Below, one piece after another: positions 52,317 to 61,273 of a stretch of DNA of 64,000 nucleotides. Origin of the DNA: Polyangium jinanense (GTDB taxonomy: Bacteria > Myxococcota > Polyangia > Polyangiales > Polyangiaceae); contig NZ_JAGTJJ010000004.1 of NCBI RefSeq assembly GCF_028435365.1, positions 310,001 through 374,000 on the forward strand, given 5' to 3'. The notes beneath the pieces were generated by a model. The model was not told the origin of the DNA. It saw only the letters and a program-made list of their open reading frames with translations, and did no database searches. How positions within the stretch are numbered: the first letter of the stretch is position 1; every line of letters begins with the position of its first letter. Made by a program: the position numbers and the translations under genes.

Positions 52317-54074
52317 TCAGCGCGCGTCGAGACGGAGCAGGGGCGCGCTCGCGATGGGATTCCAGGTGAAATCACCACCGAGCGAGTACACGAGCGCGAC
52401 CGGGATCTCGTATCGCTCGAGGGTGTAGGTGATCGTCACCTCGAGGTCGTCGCTGCCCGTCACGAGCGCCTTGCAGGCCTCGCCCACGGCCTTTCCATTG
52501 GACGGGCTCTTCGTCCCGCGGTTCGTCGCGATCTTCACCTCGGGGCACGCGAAGGCCTTCGCGAGCTTCTCGCGCTCGCCCTTCATGCCGTTCTTGTATT
52601 TCGTCTCGGCGGCGCTCTTCGCGGCCTTCGCCTTCGCCTCGGCCCCCTTCGCCTCCGCCACCGCCGCGGCGTCCCCGCCGTCGACCTTCTGGAGGTCCGC
52701 GGCCGCCTTCTCGTATTCGCTCGACGCGATGTCGAACGGAACACGCAGGCGCCTATCGATGCCGTCGCCCTGCAGGTGCAGATTCCACGTCACGCTGAGC
52801 TTGCGTTGCCCTTTCGAAAGCGCCGAGTCGTCCACGTGATCGGTGAGCGTCGCGCTCTTCACGGAGCCGGAGAGCTCGTTCTTCGTGAACGTCACCGCCG
52901 GCATCGACCCCGGCACGTCCTCGCGGGTGACACCGAGCAGGCTGAGCTTTGCCTTCGCCATGTCCTGGTAGACGACCTTGTTTTCCTTGACGTACACGAG
53001 GACGTTGCCCGAGGCGTGCACCATTTCCCCGGACGGGAGTTTGACCATTTGCATGGTCATCGACTGCGGCGGCAGATCGAATTCGAGCGGCGAGCTCTCG
53101 AGGATGTCCGCCCGCGTGTACCGGATCGGATACCGCAGCTCGAGGTGCGAGAGCGGAACCGACGGGGCGTCCTTCGAGGCGTCCTTGGCCGCCGTCATCG
53201 TGAGGACGTTGTACCGCGCGCTCCGATTGCCCTCCGCCTCCTCGCGAACGGGCACGAAGGCGACGTGCCCGGACGCCTTGTCGCGAATGCGCACGGAATC
53301 TCCGACGAGCGCCAGATCGAACGCGCCCTCGTCGAACACGGACGCGTACGATTTCACGAACACCTTGTTCGCCTTGACCACGATGCGGCCTCGAATCTGC
53401 GAGGGCGGCATGTCCGCGAGCACGACCGATTCGCACTCGTTCTTGCGCGACACGAGCCGGATCTTCTCCCCCGGCCGCCAGACGCCCTCGTTCGTCGAGC
53501 TCGACTCGTTCCGCCACGCCGAGGGCTTCTCGCCGGTGAACGGATCGGCCTTCGCGTCGTCGGGGACGTTGTTGAAATGGAGCGTGTAGGTCGTGTTGTA
53601 GAGGTCGCCCACCGAATCGGGGCTGAACTTGCACTCGACCTCGCGATCGCCATTGACGAAGCGCAAGCTGCCCTCGAACCAGGCGTCGGAGAGGACCTCG
53701 CCTGTGTCGTTCGTCGCCTCGATGATGACGCCGAGGCCATACGCCGAGCTCTGGTCGCGCGTGCTGAAGCTGCCGTTGTCGCGCACGCTCGGCATCGCCC
53801 GCTCGGACGAGTACGGGTGGAAGAACTGCAGGTCCTTGATGCTGACCTGGATGCTCTTCGTCGAGGGAGGCGTGGTCGGCTGCACGGCCGCCCCCTCGCT
53901 TCCCCCCGCGGCAGCTGCCGCGCCCGTCGACGCCGGCGCGGCGGCCGACGGAGCGCCGGAAGCACCCGGCGCAGCGCCCCCCGAGGCGCCCTCCTTGTTC
54001 CCACACCCCCCCACGCCGGCCCCGAGAAGGGCGGCAAGGAGAACCCACCTTGTAAAATGATTGTCCGGACGCAT
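52317..54074 (-). CDS. Large lipoprotein with coiled-coil insert, unknown function
   Basis: The ATG at 54074 gives 585 residues. The signal ends in GVGGCGN, followed by an Ala/Gly/Pro-rich linker to about 80, then repeated beta-domains (VSIKDLQFFHPYSS, YGLGVIIEATNDTGEVLSDA, ELRYPIRYTRADILESS). Near residue 475 an Ala/Lys-rich coiled coil (AAAVAEAKGAEAKAKAAKSA) precedes the C-terminal domain. Two cysteine pairs are possible. No family was recognised. It lies 78 bp downstream of the kelch-repeat gene on the same strand and may be cotranscribed. Confidence 0.72.
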   Translation of the reverse strand: MRPDNHFTRWVLLAALLGAGVGGCGNKEGASGGAAPGASGAPSAAAPASTGAAAAAGGSEGAAVQPTTPPSTKSIQVSIKDLQFFHPYSSERAMPSVRDNGSFSTRDQSSAYGLGVIIEATNDTGEVLSDAWFEGSLRFVNGDREVECKFSPDSVGDLYNTTYTLHFNNVPDDAKADPFTGEKPSAWRNESSSTNEGVWRPGEKIRLVSRKNECESVVLADMPPSQIRGRIVVKANKVFVKSYASVFDEGAFDLALVGDSVRIRDKASGHVAFVPVREEAEGNRSARYNVLTMTAAKDASKDAPSVPLSHLELRYPIRYTRADILESSPLEFDLPPQSMTMQMVKLPSGEMVHASGNVLVYVKENKVVYQDMAKAKLSLLGVTREDVPGSMPAVTFTKNELSGSVKSATLTDHVDDSALSKGQRKLSVTWNLHLQGDGIDRRLRVPFDIASSEYEKAAADLQKVDGGDAAAVAEAKGAEAKAKAAKSAAETKYKNGMKGEREKLAKAFACPEVKIATNRGTKSPSNGKAVGEACKALVTGSDDLEVTITYTLERYEIPVALVYSLGGDFTWNPIASAPLLRLDAR

Positions 54075-54152
54075 TGCGGGCCACCGTCTGCGATGTGACC
54101 CGCCCTTGTCAAGGAATTTGCGCCGGGACACTACCCTATCATACCCAAGGGT

Positions 54153-57137
54153 CTACCTCGCCCGCCCGCGTCGTCGCCGCAGGGCAAACCCGAGGAGGAC
54201 CGCCGCCGCTGCCGCCGGAAGACCGGGCTCCGTGGTTTCGCTCGTCGTGCAGCTGCAGCCGCCGCCGCTCACGCGCACGTTGCTCCCGCCCGCGCCGGTG
54301 CCCGCACCGCCGCTGCCGCCCGCGCCTTCGCTGCCGCTGCCTTCGCTTGCGCCTCCGCGGCCGCCTGCGCCTCCGCCGCCTCCGCCGCTACCGGCCGCGC
54401 CCCCGCTGCCGCCCGCGCCCTCGCTACCGCCCACGCTTCCGCCTCCGCCCGCGCCGTCCGGTTTGCACTCGCCGCCCTGGCACGCGCCGCCAGGACAGGA
54501 AACGCCGTCGGGTTTGGCCGGGTACGAGCACGCGCCGCTCGCAGGATTGCAGGCGCCCGGTTCGTGGCAATCGTCGGGCGGCGCGCACGTGATCGGGGTC
54601 GAGCCATGGCATGCGCCGGCCTGGCACGTGTCCATCTGCGTGCAGGCATTGCCGTCGTCGCAGGAGACGCCCTCCGGCATGACCTTCGCGGAGCATTGCC
54701 CGGTGACCGGGTTGCAGACGTTGACCTCATGGCAAGCATCGCTCGGCGGGCAGACGACCGGGTTCTTCCCGACACACGTGCCCGAGAGGCAGACGTCCGT
54801 CTGGCTGCAAGCATCGTCATCGTTGCACGAGGCGCCGTCGGGCTTCGCGGGGTTCGAGCAGCCGGCCACTGGATCACACACGCCGGCCTCGTGGCAATCG
54901 TCCGACGGGGCGCAGACGACGGGGCTCCCGCCCATACACGTCCCTGCTTGGCAAGCCTCTCCCGTGGTGCAGGCGTTCTGATCGCTGCAAGGCGTGCCGT
55001 CCGAGGCGATGGGATTCGAGCAGATGCCGGTCTGCGGATTGCAGGTGCCCTGCACGTGACAGACGTCGCTCGGTGGGACACAGACGACGGGGTCAATCCC
55101 GACGCACACGCCGTTCTGACAAACATCTTTCTGGCTGCAAGCATTGCCGTCATTGCACAGGGGGCCGGTGAACAGCGCGCAGGTGCCGTTCGTGGCGGCG
55201 CCGGCGGCGATGGAGCAGGCGTCGCAGGTGCCGGCATTACACGCCGTGTCGCAGCAGACGCCGTCGACGCAGTAGCCGCTCTGGCAATCGAGGGCGGCGG
55301 CGCAGGAAGCGCCGAGCAGCTTGCCTCCATTGAAGAGCTCGGCGGTGCCGATGTACACGAGGTTATGCTGCCCGCCCGTGACGAGGACCGCGCCATTGCC
55401 GAGAGGCGCCGCCCCGTGGCGATGACGCGAGCTGACGAGAGAGGCCGCCGGGGTCCAGGTGTTCGCCTCAACCTGGTAGATGTCCGCGGTGTCCGACGAC
55501 GTATTGTCCGGGAGCAACCCGCCCACCACGAGCACCTGGTTGCCCGGGAGCAACGTGGCCGTGTGGAGGCGCCGCGCATTGCTCATCACGCCCGCCGACG
55601 TCCAGGTGTCCAGCGCCGGATCATAAAGCTCCGCGGAGGCGAGGGCCCCATTCGAGGTGCTCGTCCCGCCCGCGACGAGGACCTTGCCCGACGGCAGGAG
55701 TGTCGACGTGTGGTGCGCGCGCGCCACATCCATGGGCGCGACGGCGGTCCAGGCGTTCGTCGTCGGATCGTAGATCTCCACGGAAACATAGGTCGACGAA
55801 CTCGTGGTCGGCGCGCCGCCGATGGCGAGCACCCTTCCATTCGGGAGCGCCTGAAGCGCATGATTGACGCGCGGCACGGTCATGGGGCCGGTCGGCGACC
55901 AGGTGTTCGTGTTCGGATCGTAGACCTCCGCCGACCCGAGCGCCACTTGGCTGTAGTTGAGGCCGCCCGAGGCCATCACCTTGCCATTGGCCATCAGCGC
56001 GAGCGAGACGATGCAACGCGCGACGCCGAGCGGAGCCACATTGGACCAGGTATTCGTCGTGGGCGTATAGATCTCGGTGACCTTGAGGCAATCCGAGCCG
56101 CCGTCCCAGCCTCCGGTGAGGAGCACCCGGCCGGTCGGGAGGACGACGGATTGATGCCCGGAACGGCCGTAGGTCACGGGCCCCGCGTACGTCCAGGTCC
56201 CGGCGGCGGGATCGTAAAGCTCGGTGGAGGTCAGGTAATTCATCCCATTGTGCCCCGAGGCCACGAGAACCTTGCCACTCGGGAGCAGGCTCGTCGTGTG
56301 ATAGGCCCGAATCGCATTGAGGGCCGTGGCCGGCGTCCAGACCGGATCGACGAGCACCTCCTCACCGTTCGCGTCGACCCAAAGCTCGATCGTCTCGCCG
56401 CGCGCGACGAGCCGCGCCGCGACGGGCTTCCCCGAAGCCGCAAACGCTTCCGGCGCCGTCACGCGAATTCGCGTGATGCCGCGTCCATCGACGAGATTCA
56501 CCGCGTCTCCCGCCTGCCGCACCTCGGCGCCCTCGATCGTCCACGCGACCGCCGCTCGCTCCGTCGTCGCGACGCCCCGTTCGAGCCACAACCATTCCTC
56601 GTATCCCGTCGCCGTCACCGTCCAGAACGAAGTCCCGTCCGCCCGCCCGTATGCGACCGCGTGCGCGGCGATCGATCCCTCGCCGCCCGCGCCGATCTCG
56701 CGCACGTGCACCGAAACATCGCCGGACAACACGAAGCGCACAGGATCCTCGGCGCGACGCGGCAGGTGCATGGAAAGCCCGCTCGGCAAAGGTCTGGGCT
56801 CCGCGTGCGTCCCCTCGATCGGGGCCTCGCCGGGCACGGCCGGCGAGCGTATCAGGCGCGCCTTTTGCGCGCCGCTCGGCGCCGGGGAAAAACCCTCCTC
56901 GCTGCCGACGAAGAGCGCGTCCGCGTCGAGGATCCGCGCCGCCTGTGCCGGGAAACGCTCGCGCAGCGCCGCGGCCTCGCGGAGGATCACGCCGGGCGTG
57001 AATTCGGCGCTCCCGGCCCTCCCCGACGCATCGATCGGCTCCTCGCCGCCGCACCCCGCGCCGCCCCAGGCAACGCCGAACGGGAGCAGGAGGAGCGGCA
57101 CGGCGAGAGCGCGCCGGTAGGGGCGAATCGATTGCAT
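54153..57137 (-). CDS. Kelch-repeat, Cys-rich lipoprotein with MYXO-CTERM tail
   Basis: AGGAG lies 10 nt before the ATG at 57137; the frame upstream to 57248 is not used. The 994-residue product has an N-terminal lipobox (AWGGAGCGGEEP), a beta-rich N-terminal region (about 30-260) and seven kelch-type repeats (for example HHTSTLLPSGKVLVAGG, LHTATLLPGNQVLVVGG) at about 270-580. About five Cys-rich modules follow (CNDGNACSQKDVC..CVG type, 590-870), then a Gly-rich linker and GGGCSC-hydrophobic-RRRRGRAR. The propeller likely binds carbohydrate or protein. Having both a lipid signal and a MYXO-CTERM tag is unusual. Confidence 0.87.
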   Translation of the reverse strand: MQSIRPYRRALAVPLLLLPFGVAWGGAGCGGEEPIDASGRAGSAEFTPGVILREAAALRERFPAQAARILDADALFVGSEEGFSPAPSGAQKARLIRSPAVPGEAPIEGTHAEPRPLPSGLSMHLPRRAEDPVRFVLSGDVSVHVREIGAGGEGSIAAHAVAYGRADGTSFWTVTATGYEEWLWLERGVATTERAAVAWTIEGAEVRQAGDAVNLVDGRGITRIRVTAPEAFAASGKPVAARLVARGETIELWVDANGEEVLVDPVWTPATALNAIRAYHTTSLLPSGKVLVASGHNGMNYLTSTELYDPAAGTWTYAGPVTYGRSGHQSVVLPTGRVLLTGGWDGGSDCLKVTEIYTPTTNTWSNVAPLGVARCIVSLALMANGKVMASGGLNYSQVALGSAEVYDPNTNTWSPTGPMTVPRVNHALQALPNGRVLAIGGAPTTSSSTYVSVEIYDPTTNAWTAVAPMDVARAHHTSTLLPSGKVLVAGGTSTSNGALASAELYDPALDTWTSAGVMSNARRLHTATLLPGNQVLVVGGLLPDNTSSDTADIYQVEANTWTPAASLVSSRHRHGAAPLGNGAVLVTGGQHNLVYIGTAELFNGGKLLGASCAAALDCQSGYCVDGVCCDTACNAGTCDACSIAAGAATNGTCALFTGPLCNDGNACSQKDVCQNGVCVGIDPVVCVPPSDVCHVQGTCNPQTGICSNPIASDGTPCSDQNACTTGEACQAGTCMGGSPVVCAPSDDCHEAGVCDPVAGCSNPAKPDGASCNDDDACSQTDVCLSGTCVGKNPVVCPPSDACHEVNVCNPVTGQCSAKVMPEGVSCDDGNACTQMDTCQAGACHGSTPITCAPPDDCHEPGACNPASGACSYPAKPDGVSCPGGACQGGECKPDGAGGGGSVGGSEGAGGSGGAAGSGGGGGGAGGRGGASEGSGSEGAGGSGGAGTGAGGSNVRVSGGGCSCTTSETTEPGLPAAAAAVLLGFALRRRRGRAR

Positions 57138-57346
57138 GGCGGTGGATCTCCTGAAGCGAGGCGGAAAGCTTGCATCGAAGACCCGGGGACGCGCGGCGTC
57201 AAGCCCTTGCCGCGTCAATAGCGGGCGAGCAGCGCTTTCGTATCGCACGGAAACGACCTCGACGGAGCTTGACGATCCACGCGAAACTCCGTGAGATGAA
57301 TGCCTTCCCCCGCCATGCCGGCGAGGGGCGCGCGCTGGAGATACTC

Positions 57347-59167
57347 ATGCTTTCGAAGATCTCTCGTTCGACTTCATTCGCCGTGGCCCCCGTGCTCCTG
57401 GGGCTCCTCGGGGCGCTCGCGCTCACGCAGGGCTGCGGCACGGATCCCGGCCCGGGCGCGAGCGGATCGTCCTCCTCGGGGACCAACGTGGGCGGCGTCG
57501 GCGGCGCGGGCGGCAGCGGGGGCACGGGCGGCGTCGGCGGCGCCGGCGGGACCGGCGGCATGGATGCCGGTCCGCCCTGGGATCCGACCGTCGGATGGAC
57601 CCACTTCGAGGAGAGCGCCGACACCCAAAAGATCTACGTATCGAGCTCGGACGGGGACGACAACAACGACGGCCTTTCGCCGGAGAAAGCTGTCAAGACG
57701 ATCGCCAAGGGCAAGCAGCTCCTGCGCGATGGCTTCCCGGATTGGTTGCTCCTGAAGCGCGGCGACGCCTGGAACGAGGGGCTCGGCACGTGGACGCTGT
57801 CGGGCCGGGGTACGACGGAGCCGATGCTCGTCTCGACGTACGGCGACGCCGTGGCGCGTCCGCTGCTCGAGACGGGCGCGAAACGCGGGCTTTACGCGGA
57901 TCCGGGCGTCACGCTCCAGCACCTCGCGTTCGTGGGCATCCATTTCCACGCGAACACCCGCGACCCCGCGAGCCCCGATTTCGTGGGCCCGGCAGGCGAC
58001 GAGGGCGTCATGTGGCTTGCCAAGGGCGGCGACCTGCTCTTCGAGGATCTGATGATCCAGTCCTACACGGGCAACATCAGCATCCAGGGGATTCAAGGGA
58101 AAATCAACAATGTCCGGGTGCGCCGCTCGGTCATCGTCGACGCATACGACATCGAAGATCCGGATCCGAACGAGACCCTCGACGACTCCGAGGGCCTCTA
58201 TGCGATGAACGTCGACGTGCTCGTGCTCGAAGGAAACGTCTTCGACCATAACGGCTGGAATGCGGACGTGCCCGGCGCGAACGCGACGCTCTACAACCAC
58301 AATGTCTACATCCAGTCGTCGTGCTCGAAGGTGACGATCCGCGGCAACATCACGACGCGCGCGGCGAGCCACGGCATCCAGGCGCGCGCGGGCGGCGTCG
58401 TGGACAAGAACCTCGTCATCGACAATCCCATCGGCTTCTCGTACGGCCTGACAAACGGCTCGGCGACCCCGGTCCCGGGCGGCGTCACGGGCACGGTGAC
58501 CGGCAACGTGGTGGGCGACGCGGGCGATATCACGGCGGCCGAGGCACGCGGGATCGGGATCCAGATCGGGAACATCAAGTCGGCGGTCGTCGAGAACAAC
58601 ATCCTCGCGCACGACAAGACTGCGGGCGGCAATCACATCGCGTTCGAGCTCACGCGCAAATACGACCCGATGCAGGTGCCGGACGAGGCGATCTCGGACC
58701 TCACGATCCGGAACAACGTCGTCTACGACTGGCGCGGCGGGATTCGCTTCTCCACGACGGCGCTCACGAACGTGAAGGTCGAGGCCAACGATGTTCAGTC
58801 GCCGCTCCGGGGCGAGGAGCTCGTGCGGTTCTTCAACCAGGACTTCAATGCGGGCGTGACGTTCGGCCAGAACCGTTGGTTCTCGAGCGTGCCCGACAAG
58901 AGCTGGTTCGAATTCGGGCCGGAGGCGACGGGCATCTCGTTCACCGAGTGGGTCTCGAAGTCCAAGGAGACGGAATCGACGAACACGGCGGTCTCGTACC
59001 CGGATCCGGAGCGCAAGCTCGGCACGTACCACGCGTCGCTCGGCAAGGAGGCCACGTTCGAGGCCTACATCGCCGAGGCGCGCAAGCAATCGCGCTACAA
59101 CTATCGATACGAATACACGGCGGAAGGGCCCATCACGTACATCCGCGCGGGATTCGGCAAGGACTGA
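57347..59167 (+). CDS. Right-handed beta-helix lipoprotein
   Basis: GGAG precedes the ATG at 57347 by 8 nt; earlier in-frame starts are rejected. The 606-residue product has a lipoprotein signal (LGALALTQGCGTD), then a Ser/Gly-rich linker (VGGVGGAGGSGGTGG). The sequence KIYVSSSDGDDNNDGLSPEK begins a parallel beta-helix with coils such as LLFEDLMIQSYTGNISIQGI, VNVDVLVLEGNVFDHNG and ITTRAASHGIQARAGGVVDK. Beta-helices of this kind bind or cleave polysaccharides; catalytic residues are not certain. It is followed by a strong hairpin. Confidence 0.8.
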   Translation: MLSKISRSTSFAVAPVLLGLLGALALTQGCGTDPGPGASGSSSSGTNVGGVGGAGGSGGTGGVGGAGGTGGMDAGPPWDPTVGWTHFEESADTQKIYVSSSDGDDNNDGLSPEKAVKTIAKGKQLLRDGFPDWLLLKRGDAWNEGLGTWTLSGRGTTEPMLVSTYGDAVARPLLETGAKRGLYADPGVTLQHLAFVGIHFHANTRDPASPDFVGPAGDEGVMWLAKGGDLLFEDLMIQSYTGNISIQGIQGKINNVRVRRSVIVDAYDIEDPDPNETLDDSEGLYAMNVDVLVLEGNVFDHNGWNADVPGANATLYNHNVYIQSSCSKVTIRGNITTRAASHGIQARAGGVVDKNLVIDNPIGFSYGLTNGSATPVPGGVTGTVTGNVVGDAGDITAAEARGIGIQIGNIKSAVVENNILAHDKTAGGNHIAFELTRKYDPMQVPDEAISDLTIRNNVVYDWRGGIRFSTTALTNVKVEANDVQSPLRGEELVRFFNQDFNAGVTFGQNRWFSSVPDKSWFEFGPEATGISFTEWVSKSKETESTNTAVSYPDPERKLGTYHASLGKEATFEAYIAEARKQSRYNYRYEYTAEGPITYIRAGFGKD

Positions 59168-59176
59168 CGCATGGAC

Positions 59177-59218
59177 GGGGAGGAGCGCGCTCCGCCGCGG
59201 GCGCGCTCGCTCCTCCCC
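59177..59218 (+). terminator. Terminator after the beta-helix lipoprotein
   Basis: GGGGAGGAGC (59177-59186) pairs with GCTCCTCCCC (59209-59218), a perfect 10-bp outer stem with a GC-rich inner stem; 10 nt after the stop. Confidence 0.7.
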
Positions 59219-59233
59219 TGCCCCGGGACACGC

Positions 59234-59267
59234 TTGACATGCCGGGCAGAATTTGTCTTGCTGCCCG
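59234..59267 (+). promoter_or_regulatory. Possible promoter with inverted repeat touching the start codon
   Basis: TTGACA (59234-59239) is a perfect -35 box, but no good -10 box is visible. CGGGCAG (59243-59249) and CTGCCCG (59261-59267) form a 7-bp inverted repeat ending one base before the ATG at 59269, in the place of the ribosome binding site. It could be an operator or a translation-blocking hairpin. Confidence 0.4.
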
Positions 59268-59268
59268 T

Positions 59269-61266
59269 ATGCCGCGCTCGTTCTCTTCCCTCCTCCTCGC
59301 GCTCACGCTTTCGCTCGCGGGCTGCACGGGCGCCGTGCGCGGCACGCCGCTTTCGGAGGTACCAAAGCCCGCCGCGGTGACCGCCCGCGCCACGACCGCT
59401 GAGCCCGACGGCTTGCGCGTGCTCGTCACTGCCAGGCAAAAGCGAATCGCTGAGGAGGGCGTGTGGCTCGCGGCCGACGAGGACGAGCTGCGCTCGCTCT
59501 GGAATACCGTCGGCGCGGACGGGCCTCCTCCGCGCGTCGATTTCGATACCCACGTGGTACTCGGGTCTTCGTATTTGGGCGGCGCCTGCGAGCCGGAGAT
59601 TGACACGGTCGAGGTCGACGCCGCGGGCACGTTGAGGCTCCGCACCCATCTTTTGAGCGACTGGTGTATTGCGCTCGCCGTGTACGTCGCGCAGGCCATC
59701 GCGGTGCCTCGACGGATCTTGCCCTCGCGTTTCGTGTTCGTCGCGCCGCACTCGCGCACGCCGTACGCCTTCGATTTGCCGGCGGCGGCACCGAAGGCAT
59801 CGGCCGCCTCCCGTGTGGTGCCTCCGATTTCTTCTCTCGAACGCCCGTCCCTTTCCGCCCCGCTCGGCGTGGTCGCGCTCCCTCCGCATGGCCATATCGC
59901 GCTCCGCACGCTCGACGATGGGCGGGCCGTGTGGGTGGTGGCTCATCGATCGGGTGCCATCTCGGTCCTTTCCGCCGACGAACCCGCGTTCAGCGATTCT
60001 CCCTGGCTCCGCAAAAAGGTGGAATGGCTCTCCAGGATCGGTCGATTCGGGTCGGGGCACGATGCGGCCGGGCGCTCGGTTCACGGCGCCTCGCCGCTCG
60101 AAACACGCGTCTTCGCGCGGCAGGGCGACGGGCGTATCGCCATCGGTGAGCCCGCCCCGCTCGCGCCGGGCCCCATCGAGCCCCGCGCCGAGGCCCCGAC
60201 GCTGAAAGGTTCGTCTGATCCATACACAGACCTGCCGCTCCTCCCGCTCGACGCAATGCCCGAAGGCCGCATGGCGCGGGTGGACAGTGCGCTCGTCTTC
60301 GGACTCTCCGGCCCCGCGCGCCTCTGCAACCTGCCGACCGTGGACAAGCTCTTGGATCACTTCCCGGGTTGTCCCGAACATGCGCCCGCGGTCCTGGGTT
60401 CGCCCTCGGAGCCACGCCGCGGGGTGACGTTCATGGTAGCGCCCGTGATCGTGCGGCGGCGCGGGGGCGCGGTGGATCTCGCCATCTTGGGATCCGACGG
60501 GACCGGAGGCCTCGCGTCAAGACCCCTTTTCCCACCCGCCCCGCGGGGCGATTCGCGCGCGCGGGGCGCGTTGACGATGGGCGCCCCCGTGCGCGGAACC
60601 ACGAGCGGCGCGAAAGACGGCGTGTCCCCTGCCTGTGTGGCCGTGGGCGGCGCGCCGGACGAGACCTGGACATTCACGGCGCCGCGCGCCGGGCTTTATG
60701 CTCTTCAGCTCGACAGCGATTACGACGGCGCGCTCGCGGTTTACGACGCGGACGGGGCGCTCCTCGCTTGTAATGACGACCGGCACAGCTTGGTGAGCTC
60801 GTCGCTCGTGCACATTTCCCTCGCGCAAGGTGCGCGGGTAAAGGTCGTCGTCGATGGGTTCGGCGGTCATGCGGGGGCGTACACGCTCCGGGTCCAGGAG
60901 GAGGCGCCACTCGCGCATGGAGGTGTGCTCGTGCTCGGGCGCGAGGTCGCGGGGGATACGTCGAAATCCACCGACGACCACGCCGCGTACTGCGCGTCCT
61001 ACGGCAACGACGACGAATGGCTCTTCGACGTCACGGAGGACACCACGTACGTTTTCCGCCTCGAGACGCCCGGCTGGACGACCGTGCTGTCCGTCCTCGC
61101 CGAGGGCGCATCGATGCCGCACCTCTGCACCCGGGAGCGCTCGCCGTCTTCTCCGCTGGTCACCGATGCGGCTCTCGCGCCGGGGAAATACAAGATCATC
61201 GTCGACGGGCCCAACGAAAAGGATGCGGGTCCCTATCGGCTGCGGGTGGAACGAAAAACCCCGTGA
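59269..61266 (+). CDS. Lipoprotein with PrcB-like, Rieske-like and two PPC-like domains
   Basis: The 665-residue product has a lipoprotein signal (LTLSLAGCTG). Residues about 45-135 resemble PrcB-type domains (ADEDELRSLWNTVG, VDFDTHVVLGSSYLGG). Residues about 200-265 resemble a Rieske-like fold (PPHGHIALRTLDDGRAVWVV) but lack the cluster Cys-His motifs. The C-terminal half carries two PPC-like beta-sandwiches (DETWTFTAPRAGLYALQL, AGAYTLRVQ; DDEWLFDVTEDTTYVFRL, AGPYRLRVE). It would be a periplasmic or surface protein. Domain calls other than PPC are tentative. Confidence 0.7.
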   Translation: MPRSFSSLLLALTLSLAGCTGAVRGTPLSEVPKPAAVTARATTAEPDGLRVLVTARQKRIAEEGVWLAADEDELRSLWNTVGADGPPPRVDFDTHVVLGSSYLGGACEPEIDTVEVDAAGTLRLRTHLLSDWCIALAVYVAQAIAVPRRILPSRFVFVAPHSRTPYAFDLPAAAPKASAASRVVPPISSLERPSLSAPLGVVALPPHGHIALRTLDDGRAVWVVAHRSGAISVLSADEPAFSDSPWLRKKVEWLSRIGRFGSGHDAAGRSVHGASPLETRVFARQGDGRIAIGEPAPLAPGPIEPRAEAPTLKGSSDPYTDLPLLPLDAMPEGRMARVDSALVFGLSGPARLCNLPTVDKLLDHFPGCPEHAPAVLGSPSEPRRGVTFMVAPVIVRRRGGAVDLAILGSDGTGGLASRPLFPPAPRGDSRARGALTMGAPVRGTTSGAKDGVSPACVAVGGAPDETWTFTAPRAGLYALQLDSDYDGALAVYDADGALLACNDDRHSLVSSSLVHISLAQGARVKVVVDGFGGHAGAYTLRVQEEAPLAHGGVLVLGREVAGDTSKSTDDHAAYCASYGNDDEWLFDVTEDTTYVFRLETPGWTTVLSVLAEGASMPHLCTRERSPSSPLVTDAALAPGKYKIIVDGPNEKDAGPYRLRVERKTP

Positions 61267-61273
61267 ACGTTCT

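Noticed and set aside
52164..54098. A 644-residue open frame on the plus strand
   Set aside because: It is the shadow of the minus-strand lipoprotein at 52317-54074, which has a lipobox and a coherent domain pattern.
54564..57221. An 885-residue plus-strand open frame
   Set aside because: It is antisense to the kelch-repeat gene and lacks any recognisable domain or signal.
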